DNA from: Chrysoperla carnea
Lineage: Eukaryota > Arthropoda > Insecta > Neuroptera > Chrysopidae
Direction: 5' to 3'
DNA: 64,000 bases
Assembly (NCBI RefSeq): GCF_905475395.1
Contig: NC_058342.1
Span: forward strand, 15,162,640 to 15,226,639
The translations under genes and the position numbers were made by a program. Positions 54,348-64,000 of the stretch are shown one piece after another. The first letter of the stretch is position 1. The number at the start of each line of letters is the position of its first letter. The notes beneath the pieces are model-generated. The model had not been told where the DNA came from. It searched no databases and worked only from the letters and a program-made list of their open reading frames with translations.

Positions 54348-57120
54348 GATATTATACAGCAGGCATGGGCACATGTGACTCAGAGAAGCCTCGAGTAACA
54401 CAGTGAAACCTAACCAGCGACAACCTAAAATACGAGTAAGACAGAGAGACAACATTTTTTTTTCTACCTATCTCATTACTATTAGAGAAACTGAGATAGA
54501 TAGAAGAGTCGTATACCTGTCTCGCTTCATTTCTCGACAAAAAATAAAGTTATAACAATGGTGACTTCGACTTAAAATAACTCGCCCATATCCGTTATAC
54601 ATTATTCGCTTGTGTATACGACTACAGTACTTCCGTTATATATTTTTTTTACGGTTTTAGTCTCACATTTTTTTCAGTTCAGTCGCACAGTAGAATCTTG
54701 AATCTCCCCCAAACCTACCGTAAGGAACTTCGCTGCAAAAAATTTAACATTGCCTTTCCAATGGCATAACGTAAGATGTAATAAATATCATTTACCCGGC
54801 TTTTCAGTCCCTGCCATCAATTGGCCTCAGAGCCCCCATCAACTTAAAAGCGGAACTCCCAATGAGAAAGGTGTTTATAAATAACAAATACAGAACGATA
54901 AATTTTTTTTTATACAGAACTAACTAAAAATTGTTCTTTTATTGAAAATATTGGTATTTTATTATAATAATTACATTACTTATCAAATTAATTAATTTAT
55001 ATTAATTAGTAATTATTTACACAGTTCAATTGAAATTGTTTTTCTTTTTTTTTATTTAAAATTTAATTTTAATAAAAATGAAAGAATTCTTACCATTGGT
55101 TGTTTCTTGTTTTTTCTATCTCTAAGTATTCATTTTTTTATTTGTTTTTATAAATATACTTAAAATATGCAGCATTAATTAATTTTTTTCATTATTTTAA
55201 ATATTAAACAACAATATTTTTTGTTTCACATTGACATTTTTTTTAAATAAATTTTGATTAATCAAAATATGGTTTTTATTTTTATTTTATTTGTTTAAAT
55301 TTCGTTTTTAATATACTTAATACATTCAAATGCGCAATCTATTAACAGCATATTAAAATTATAAAATATATATTTTTTATTACTTTAATTTGGTTGAATC
55401 ATAAATATTGTAATTGTAATTACATATTATAATCTATGGTCGTTTATTTTTATTTCACTTTATACATCAAAATTTCAGATTATCACTCTTAGCTTCTTGT
55501 AACTAAGGCCTTTTGTCAGGTGCGACTGCAACGTAGGTTATACAAAACTCTAGTCTGTAAAACTGCTGCAATCGATGGACGAATAGCCTTAAAAGAAAAT
55601 CTGTAACTGAAAATCAGAGAAGGTCCTTCGTATTGCCCGCTTTTTTTTATCCTTTTCATGAATCGGCTTTGTCTATCTACTATTTTTTATAATATCGCTC
55701 AAAATCATACAAAGTCCTATATTTTGTGAAAATATTCGACCACTTATGTCCTTGTCAAATGAAATTTGATTTTTTTGGCTCTGACAGAAAATCACCAAAG
55801 AGGCGCAAACTTCGAGTTCATATACAACGACCTTTTCGATTTTATCTAAGAGTGAAATTTTCATTTGATTTATTCGTGATTCAAATTAAGTTTATCAAAA
55901 ATAATAAAATCAATAATAATTTTCTAGGCCTTTTAATTTTTCTCCCAAAATAATTTATCAAGTAAATTGGTACATTCTAACATATAATTATGAAAATTGA
56001 ATGAAAATCTTACTTTAAGCTGATGCGCCCCAGGAATTTCTAAAAAGTTTCAATATTGGGTGATCGATTAACCTTAAAAAGTCGATTTACTCATATCGTA
56101 ACTTAGTTTTCATTCGCACGTAATCTCAATTGATTTTGAAAATTTCGAATTATTAAAAAATACGCATCCTCAAGCGAAGCTCCAAGCGTTATATTTTTAA
56201 CTCTTTTAAAATGTTTATTACCTCCCCATGAAAATCGGGTCCCGATTGTATATGTTAAACAAACTAAATTATTCATTATCCCAAATTTAACGTCCGTAAA
56301 AAATTATACTCGCTTAATTTGAATCAATTATGTCGATTTTCTTTATACAACTGTTGACTCAGGATAGCGATCGAAATGGTGTTTGAATTTTCACTGCTAG
56401 AACAATTCTTTGACGACATCTCCGACCTTAAGTCCGTTGACGTCAAAGCATTCCTGTTGTGTTTAAACTTCTTAAAATGATTCATGGAGTAGTGACCAGA
56501 ATGGGTCAATAATAACCTAGCTAGAAATTTTCGGGACTGAAGTCAAAACATAGGCAATTTTCATTCTTACGCTAGATATCCGATCCTCTAGGCGTGAATT
56601 GTTGCCTATATTTCAGCTTTGACCCCTAATATCTTAAAAACTGTTTAATTAAAAACTTCAATCATCATATTAAAAAGGACCTTTTACCAAATCTCCAGAC
56701 AATTTGACCGAAGAGTCTTTTGCATTTAATTTGTGTAGAATTCATCCAGGAATTTTCAATTTCAAAATTCTCTAGCATTTTCATAATCGTTCGCCAGCCT
56801 GGTTTCAGTTTGTATGTAATGTTTGGCTTACTACACACTAAGATACTAGATTGCTATCAGAGTGTGCATTCAACCTTAAATATTATGCATTAATATTATG
56901 CTTCTTTTTTATAAATACAATTATTTTAAATATTATGTTTTTTGATTAGGAAGTATATTATTTTAGAATTATGTAAAAATTTAGAATTATTTTCTTATTA
57001 TTTCTAAGTATGGAATAATTCAGAGTGTTCCAAAAAAATGTATGCATTGGTGAAGTTTCAACAAGATGTTATCTTGCGAGCATAAAATTGCAAACGAAAG
57101 GACGATCATTTACCACCCTA
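54348..57120. other. AT-rich, no gene seen
   Basis: Longest stretch without a recognised element. CAGGCATGGGCACATG at 54360 resembles a hAT end but has no partner. Imperfect hairpin CATAGGCAATTTTC...GAATTGTTGCCTAT at about 56548-56615. Frames at 55673-55953 have no domain. Confidence 0.4.
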
Positions 57121-57610
57121 TTTTTATACCCTGCATATATGTAATATGCAAGGTATACTAAGTTTAGTCCCAAGTTTGTAACGTTTAAAAATATTGATGC
57201 TACGAAAAAAATTTAATAATTCATAGAATCACCTAATTAGTCCATTTCCGGTTGTCTGGCCGTCTGTACGTCTGTCTGCCAACACGATAACTCAAAAACG
57301 AAAAGAGATATAAGGGACATAGGTCAATTGGGTCCTGCATCCGTAGGACCCATCTTGTAAACCGTTAGAGATAGAACAAAAGTTTAAATGTAAAAAATAT
57401 TCCTTATAAAAAAAAAAAAAAACTTTTTTTTTATATATTTTTTTATCACTGTTTACCCGTGAGGGCATAAATTAGGCATACATTTTATAGTATGTATTAT
57501 ATGGGAATATTAGTTATGTATGTGTGACATGTATGTGTTATGTTATAGAGTAATCAATACTGTCTATACATGGTATTTCAACAATTCAGTCAATTGTTTG
57601 TTTTCACTTG
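57121..57610 (+). mobile_element. HN element copy 13
   Basis: Complete copy, TTTTTATACCCTGCATATAT to TTTGTTTTCACTTG. Core CTGGCCGTCTGTACGTCTGT. Confidence 0.88.
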
Positions 57611-57632
57611 TTCTATGTTAATTTAGTATGTA

Positions 57633-58258
57633 TAGGACCCCGGACACAATAGACTGATTTTTGGTTTCGGTTAAAATTTTTTTTAAACTATGGATTAAGG
57701 TAGTCTTGATCATGCTGATCCACAGTTCTTACGGACTCAACCCTCAGAAACCCTTCCCAGTCACGATCCTTCAAAGGTTATGCCTACATGAGATATTAAT
57801 TTTTTATTTCGGTTGAATTAATTCAACCGAATAATTTTCATATATTCATAATTTTCAAACTATGGATTAAGGTAGTTTTGATCATGATGATAAAAAGTTC
57901 TTATGGATTCAACCCTCACAAACTCCTTCCCTTCCACGCTACTACCCTTCAAAAATTATACCTATAATGGGCCGTAGCTAGAAAGCGCAGGGTTTTTGAT
58001 GGTTGAGTCCATAAAAACTTTTGATCAGCATAATCAGCGTAACTACCTTAATCCATGGTCAAAAATTTTAACCGAAACCAAAAACCAATATCTCATGTTG
58101 GCATAGCCTTTGAAGGGTCGTAGCTCGGAAGGGAACGGTTTTTGAGGGTTGAGTCCATAAAAACTTTTATCAGCATGATAAAAACTACCTTAAGTCACAG
58201 TTTTCAAAAAATTTTAACCGAAACCAAAAATCAATGTATTGTGTCCGGAGTCCGGGGT
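57633..58258. mobile_element. Foldback MITE C, one copy nested in another
   Basis: Outer copy: left arm 57633-57790 (TAGGACCCCGGACACAATAG) and right arm about 58092-58258 (GTATTGTGTCCGGAGTCCGG GG). A second full fold (57792-58090) sits at the loop of the first. The junctions are ATGAGATATT at left and AATATCTCAT at right. The inner copy's ends are eroded (no GGACC). Confidence 0.82.
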
Positions 58259-60185
58259 TAAATTAATAGAAAATTTCGAGTACTACATTTTCAAGTTCAC
58301 TACTTTGTCCTTAAAATGAGCCCAAGTAGAGCCCAAAAAGAATAAAGTAACATGTCTGCAAACATGTTGTGTTTTTATTGAAACTAAATGTTTCGTGTTT
58401 TTATTTTTGTGGAGTGTATTTGGATGACAATGATCACCTAACGACCCTTCAAAGAGAACAAGAAATCATCGAAAGGGTTTACCAAGTCAAATTCACAATT
58501 TTTACAATACAAGACCAGTTTAACCAGTAACGATTTTGAAAGTTTTGGATTTCATTGGCCAGCGCTGTAAAGCCAGATCACAATAGCTAACAATCTGAAC
58601 CCTTCCGATAAATTACTGGTTTTAACATATATTACATTATTTTGGATTTTGAAATTCTACCTATATAAATATCTATATAAAAGAGTGTATTCATTTTTTT
58701 GGAACACTTTGTATTTATTTTTTATAATAAAATCCATCGATTTTTTTATGTTTTTACATTGCTATGGCTAAGGTCACACGATCCATCAAACGTACGTTCA
58801 TTTAACATCATATAATTTTAATAAACGTACGTTAAAATTGACGTTCATGTAATCTTAGCGTATATAAATTCAACTCAAATTGTTCTGTTAGCGCATCTAA
58901 AAAAGCGGACTCATTCATTATATTCAATGGTGGATTTTGTTTGGTGTTTTATGTTAAATGCACTCTATTGGTGGATTTCGGAACTAAAATAAATGGTTTA
59001 AAACAAAAATTTGTTTTTTTTTTTTTACAAATAAAATTTTGTCACATTTTTTTTCTGCTATTTTTCAAGAGATTACTCAATTAACTATTAGACAAATATT
59101 TTGACAAATATTTACCGATATGAAAAGACGCTCTTCGTCGATATCTTTATGTAGATAAAATTTATCTCGATTTATTACAATTTCACAAACAATTTCTTTG
59201 TTTAGAAATTTGATAAAATCTCTCAAAAGAAATTTGAGAAATTTGATAATGAGTAATTCTTATTCATAAAAATTGCTCCATTAATTGAGTATTAACTTGA
59301 AAATCATTTAACCTAAAAGAAAAAAAGTTTTCCCAAATACATAATTCATGAGTTTTACAAAAACGTTTTATAATAAATTGTACTTCTTTTTTTGCTCCAG
59401 ATGGATCAAATCTCAAAAATTAAACATAATTTTAACAAAAAAATTTTATTAAAAAAAATTATTCAATTGGATACATTTCATTTGTAATTCTAGAATTGAG
59501 TTCACATTTAAGTTTTATAACAAAACTGTTTTTATTTTTTATCTTTTCATACTTTGAAAGCTACATATAAAAAGCCTTTTTAAAAAAAGAAACGAAAATG
59601 CCTGATGAAAATATTGTGCGACGTAATAATTTTAATTATGAGTTCATACATTTATACATAAACTTTTTTATTTTAACATTACTGTCGTCACGAACAAAGC
59701 ACACTATGCCTAAATAACGTTTGTAATCTGTGAATTCTTTTTTTTTATTTTATTCATCTTAATTAACTTATACTTAATTAATTTAAAATAAATAATATAA
59801 AATTGATTATTATTTTTTATTCTACAGCCCAATTGGACTCACCTAAATTTTGTTTAATTTTAACAAGCATGGATTTACAAAATTTTTAGAAATTTTTGAT
59901 GAATGAAATTGTTCTAATATATCCCCTCTTTGTATATGATTTTAAGCGACATCTAAAAAACTACACTTCCAATCGTCAAGAACCCAATTTTTGAATTTTT
60001 TTGATCTAAAATAACTTCAGAAAATAAGTTTTATCCAAATCGGACATATAAATTTTTCCCCGATCTTATATATTATTTATCTAGCTTGTTTTTTCCTTTT
60101 TCGCGCGAGATTTTACTATGATTTACCCCTCCTTTTAAAGCTTTTCGTGCAATGACTTAAAATAGACAACGGTCTACGGAAATAA
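58259..60185. other. AT-rich, no gene seen
   Basis: AAACGTACGTTCATTTAAC and AATAAACGTACGTTAAAATT (about 58788 and 58822) form a small repeat. Nothing else recognised. Confidence 0.4.
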
Positions 60186-60691
60186 CGGAAATATATCATA
60201 GTATATTAAGTTTAGTCAAATCACCTTATTAGTCCATTTCCGGTTGTCTGTCCGTTTACAGACAAACACGATAGTTTAAAAACGAAAAAAAATATCAAGC
60301 TGCAATTTTTATAGCGTGCTCTGGACATAAAAAGTGAGGCCAAGTTCGTAAATAAGCAACATAGGTCAATTGGGTCTTAGGTCCGAAGCACCCATCTTGT
60401 AAACCGTTAGAGGTAGAATAAAAGTTTAAATGTAAAAAATGTTCCTTAAAAAAAAATAAACAACTTTTGTTTATAACATTTTTTCGTAAGCATCACTATT
60501 TACCCGTGAGAGCGCAAATTAGGCACAAATTATAAAGTATGTATTATATGGGAATATCATTTAAATGTGTGTGACATGTTTGTTCGGCTATATTTCGTTA
60601 CTTGTATTACGTGAAAAAACAAACGATTGCGTAATCAACTGTCTATACATTGTATTTCAACAATTAACTCAGTCAATTGTTTGTTTTCTTT
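60186..60691 (+). mobile_element. HN element copy 14, 5'-eroded
   Basis: Starts ACGGAAATATATCATAGTAT without TTATACC. Retains TCACCTTATTAGTCCATTTC, GTCTGTCCGTTTACAG, ACCCATCTTGTAAACCGTTA, AACAACTTTTGTTTATAAC and the hairpin end CAACAATTAACTCAGTCAAT. Confidence 0.82.
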
Positions 60692-61354
60692 TGTTTGTTT
60701 CCTTTTTTTTTTTTTTTTGCTTCAATTTGCATGAACCAATTCTAGAGTTACAAATGGAACATAAATTTAATACACATTATATTCGACCTTAAGACTTATT
60801 CTTACATGTGTGACTAGAAAAAAAAACTCTTATTTTCGTTATTATAAACGACATAAAGTTTTTTTTTGGTGTTTAAACTTATTAAGATAATTTATTAATA
60901 AATTTGTGTAAACAATTTCTAAAAAATTATTTGTTTTCACTAAAATGCTACAATTATTTCTCTTATTATGCATAAATATTAATGAACTAAAATTTGTTTA
61001 GTCCCATTTTAATAAAATGTCTAAAATCAAGGTTGGAAGTAGGGGACACAAAAAGCTCAAACATTCAAGGTTAATTTTTTATTAAAAATTTTCAACTGAG
61101 ATCGTTTGATCACAACATATATTATCTTTGTTTCGAGTATTCGAGTTTTACGAAGCTTATCTACAGAATTATGCATTTTTATTATAAAAAATGTGCCATT
61201 TTCGATGTTATCAAAATTTCAAATAGAATGGCCACTTGAAAATTTTTTTACCGTCACAAAATTTCATGCTTTACAGAAAAGTAGATAAAATTTTTTTAAA
61301 GAACCCAAAATATAAAGCAAAAAAAATTTTATTAACAGATGTGAGTTTTCTCTT
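60692..61354. other. No gene seen
   Basis: AT-rich, poly-T at about 60703-60718. Confidence 0.4.
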
Positions 61355-61998
61355 AATAGTCGTGTCATTTTAGCATTTCATAGATAATTTTTTTGTACCT
61401 CAACCTATCGAACCAGTTTTTTTTTTAAATGATCAGGAAGGTCCATATATCGAAATCTACATCTAACTTTTTGCCGCTAGAAAGTTTTGGTTTTTGTTTT
61501 GGGCCCAATAGGCTAATCATTAGAATCCATTTATAAGGTGATTTTTGAAAATTTTAAAACCTTGAAAATATGGCCAGAAACGTATAATCGGGGGTTTTCT
61601 GGGTCTCCGATGACTATTCCGAAATCAGAATTTAGATATAATATGAAGTTAGAATGAAGATGTACTCCCCTCTTCTGGAGTTATTCGCCTCTGTTGGTAC
61701 AAAACAGCAGGATTCTGTAAATGTTCGACAAAATGGGCCAAAAAAGTATACTGGTTAGTTTTTGGGGTCACTGATCACGATTCCGAAGTTAGAATGGGGA
61801 TATACTGCCCCCTTCTTCAGGTTTTCCTCCCTTCGTTGGCCTAACACTGCAATATTCTGTAAATATTCAATTTGGACCAACGGGGTGAATTACCGCAGGA
61901 GTGAGTGAGTATATCGCAATTCTGACTTCAGAATAGTGATCATACATAAAAATTCTTCATTTTACCCTTTTTTGATCTAAAATGATTAGTCTATAACT
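61355..61998. mobile_element. Foldback element H, copy 3, internally deleted
   Basis: Left end AATAGTCGTGTCATTTTAGC, TTTTGTACCTCAACCTATCG. Tandem units follow (AAAAAGTATACTGG, GGGGTCACTGATCACGATTC, AATATTCTGTAAATATTCAA). The right arm is short and ends ATTCTTCATTTTACCC, ATGATTAGTCTATAAC, the complement of the left end of copy 2. Confidence 0.7.
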
Positions 61999-62114
61999 TC
62001 AGTAAAATAAGTTAAAAAAAACACAATTCGGGTGAATTCGTCATACTTCGTAGATAAACTTTTTTTTCAATGATAATAAAGTTTTATATTATCTTCCAGA
62101 ACATTAAGCAAGTA

Positions 62115-62409
62115 AAGGACCCCGGACCTAATACGTTGATTTTTGGTTTCGGTTAAAATTTTGTGAAAATTATTGATGAAGGTAGTTTTGATCATGCTGA
62201 GTTTTTATGAACTCAACTCTCAAAAACCCTTCCGTTCTGAGCCCTTCATGAAGGCTTAACCTTTGAAGAGCCGTAGATCAGAAGGGAAGGGTTTTTGAGG
62301 GTAAAGTCTACAAGAATTTGTGATCAACATGATCGAAGCTACCTTAATCCATAGTTTTTTAAAAATTTTAACCGAAACCAAAAATTAATGTATTGTGTGC
62401 GGAGACCTT
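62115..62409. mobile_element. Foldback MITE C, copy 3, with TA flanks
   Basis: AAGGACCCCGGACCTAATAC ... TATTGTGTGCGGAGACCTT between TA (62113-62114) and TA (62410-62411). Inner arms as in copy 2. Confidence 0.85.
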
Positions 62410-62662
62410 TAATATACTATTCTTCCATATTTGAATGAAATTAAACTTGATAGCAACTTTTTGTGGTAACTACCTCATAATAAATTGCTGTGGTATCTAT
62501 GTAAAAAATCGATATTAATAACATATTATTCGCATTGAGGACTAAGGGGTGAGTTATCACATCCCGAATCACGATTATATTTTCTTAAATAAGAAATCAC
62601 TGATATTTTTATTTATTTTTCACTGTATACAAGGAAAACAAAATTAATACATATACTGAGGC

Positions 62663-63100
62663 CAGGGCCAGATTTGCCATTAACCTAGGGTTCCCGCGCG
62701 CGCCCAAAGGAAATGAAAATGTTTCATACAAAGAAAATTTATTTGGAAATTCTCAATGAGAACACATATTATTGCTTTTTTTCGACGCATACATGTCAGT
62801 TGATGAAATACTTCATATTTACAAACAGACCCATCTAGTATCGAGTAATAGTACTAATAATATAGATGCGTTACTTTACGTTCTGTAAGTATGAAGTACA
62901 GTACACCCTCGATAATTCGACCCCCGTTTTGCATCTTTTAATAAAAATAAAAAAATTTCGGATTACAAGGGGTGCCGGTTAGCCATGGGCTGGATTTTTG
63001 AGGTCCACTGTTTTTCATATAATAGCAGCGTCTTTTTTTATTCACAGGGGTCCCGTAAATTTTATTGCGTAGGGGTCACAACATGGTTAATCTGGCTCTG
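62663..63100. mobile_element. hAT-type MITE with 8-bp target duplication
   Basis: Flanked by ACTGAGGC (62655-62662) and ACTGAGGA (63101-63108), 7 of 8 identical. Ends CAGGGCCAGATTTGCCATTAACC and (complemented) CAGAGCCAGATTAACCATG. 438 bp, no transposase. Subterminal GGGGTCCCGTAAATTTTATT and GTAGGGGTCAC are hAT-MITE-like. Confidence 0.85.
62899..63010. mobile_element. Short Tigger-like MITE nested in the hAT MITE
   Basis: 112 bp. Left CAGTACACCCTCGATAATTC; right (complemented) CAGTGGACCTCAAAAATCCA, then CCGGCACCCCTTGTAATCCG. The words CAGT.(G/C)ACCTC and CCGGCACCCCTTGTAATCCGA recall pogo/Tigger ends. TA precedes the left end; the right flank is TT. Confidence 0.6.
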
Positions 63101-63108
63101 ACTGAGGA

Positions 63109-63358
63109 GCATAATTACGAGTTCCATTCATAATTAGAAGCGCCTATTTAGGAATTCCAAACAGGATTACCATATGGCATTACACCCTCAAGGAATGTTT
63201 TAGTGGATATTCTAGAAGGAAAGGGAAGTTTGCAGATTATTCAAAGAACAATTCATATTTTATCGTAATTTCTATAAAAACTAATCTAGAAATTATACAT
63301 AAATTCTAGAAAGCTTCTAGAAATAAATAATGTTTATATCTTTATTAAAAAAATTATG
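63109..63358. other. No gene seen
   Basis: Spacer with TTCTAGAA-rich words before the satellite. Confidence 0.4.
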
Positions 63359-64000
63359 CGAAAAAATATTATGCAACGGTTTTTATTAAGCTAAAATTTC
63401 TTAACACGAGGTCCACGTATTTTTCGTAAATTAACAGTTATTCTGGGTTTACGACGGTTCTGGTAGTACATTCATATCATCCCAGAATGGACGTAGAAGA
63501 ATTTTAAAGTGTTAAGCAAGGTTTAATACATTTTCAAAGCTTCATTACGGTTTTTGGCAAAAAATATTATGCAACGGTTCTTATTAAGCTAAAATTTCTT
63601 AACACGAATTTCACGTATTTTTCGTAAGTAAACAACTATTCTGTATTCACGACGCGTCTGGTAGTACTTCCATACCACCACAGAATATAATGGACTTACA
63701 CGAGGTTTAAAGTCTTAAGCAAGGTTTAATGCATTTTGAAAGCTTCATTTTGGTTTTTGGCAAAAAATATTATGCAACAGGTTTTATTAAGCTAAAATTT
63801 GTGAACATGAGTTCCACGTAATTTTCGTAAGTTAACAACTATTCTGGATTTACGACGTTTCTGGTAGTACATCCATACCATCCCAGAACATAATGGTCAA
63901 GGTTTAAAGTGTTAAGCAAGGTTTAATATATTTTCAAAGCTTCTTTTTGGTTTTTGGTGAAAAATATTATGCAACGGTTCTTATTAAGCTAAAATTTCTT
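63359..64000 (+). repeat. Satellite, about 200-bp unit, at least 3.2 copies
   Basis: Units start at about 63361, 63559, 63762 and 63960 with AAAAAATATTATGCAACGG and contain ATTAAGCTAAAATTTCTTAA, TTTCGTAA(A/G)TAAACA, TCTGGTAGTAC and GTGTTAAGCAAGGTTTAAT. Copies differ by about 10-15% by eye. The array runs off the window. Confidence 0.92.

Noticed and set aside
54360..54380. CAGGCATGGGCACATG as a hAT terminus
   Set aside because: No matching inverted end or 8-bp duplication found downstream or upstream.
56324..56509. 61-codon Ser/Asn-rich minus frame
   Set aside because: No domain, no splice or start context, composition explained by AT-rich DNA.

Overview
The window looks like non-coding nuclear DNA from an arthropod, most likely an insect. 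It is strongly AT-rich, has no long open reading frames, and is packed with insect-type transposable elements: mariner, hAT, Tigger/pogo, PIF/Harbinger, Helentron-like, tRNA-derived SINEs, short non-LTR-type repeats and foldback MITEs. Nothing bacterial or viral was seen. Nearly every open frame over 60 codons is a chance frame inside AT-rich DNA or a repeat. I cannot name the species.

The one convincing host-gene feature is a short first coding exon on the minus strand at 16814-16870. It has a start codon, 19 codons resembling the N-terminus of the calmodulin/EF-hand family, and a strong splice donor. Its 5' UTR and promoter would lie at about 16871-17055.

The dominant repeat, labelled HN here, is about 500-600 bp and is present in about 15 complete or partial copies on both strands. 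It reads TTATACC at one end and CACTTG at the other, with a 12-bp subterminal inverted repeat (ATACCATGTATA), a GTCT/GTCC microsatellite core and a small hairpin next to its 3' end. These are hallmarks of non-autonomous Helentrons (HINE/DINE-1). One copy interrupts a SINE whose intact relative lies elsewhere in the window, so the empty site can be read: a T|T target with no obvious target duplication.

Layout. 0-9 kb: split SINE, mariner relic, HN copies, a short retroelement with a 52-bp tandem array, and a retroelement dimer. 9-17 kb: HN copy with a nested foldback element, a Tc1-like MITE, and the EF-hand exon. 17-25 kb: retroelement fragments, foldback elements, a tRNA-SINE broken by a MITE, and a hAT element with perfect 8-bp target duplications that carries another SINE. 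25-35 kb: palindromic MITEs, a second hAT element with a nested MITE, and a third hAT relic. 35-42 kb: large foldback element, PIF/Harbinger element, two Tigger relics, and two HN copies head to tail. 42-54 kb: retroelement dimer, hammerhead-ribozyme-like motifs, stacked GAAA-capped hairpins, tandem repeats, a perfect 129-bp-arm palindrome, and a third Tigger relic. 54-64 kb: mostly plain AT-rich DNA, then HN and foldback elements, a hAT MITE with a nested Tigger-like MITE, and a roughly 200-bp satellite running off the end.

No genes form a pathway here. What can be read is the order of insertions: SINE before HN (1-1080), hAT before SINE (23751-24847), hAT before MITE (30989-32150), HN before foldback element (6070-6810 and 10497-11632), and foldback element into its own kind (57633-58258). 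Family labels (HN, RT, C, D, H, J, F) are working names only.
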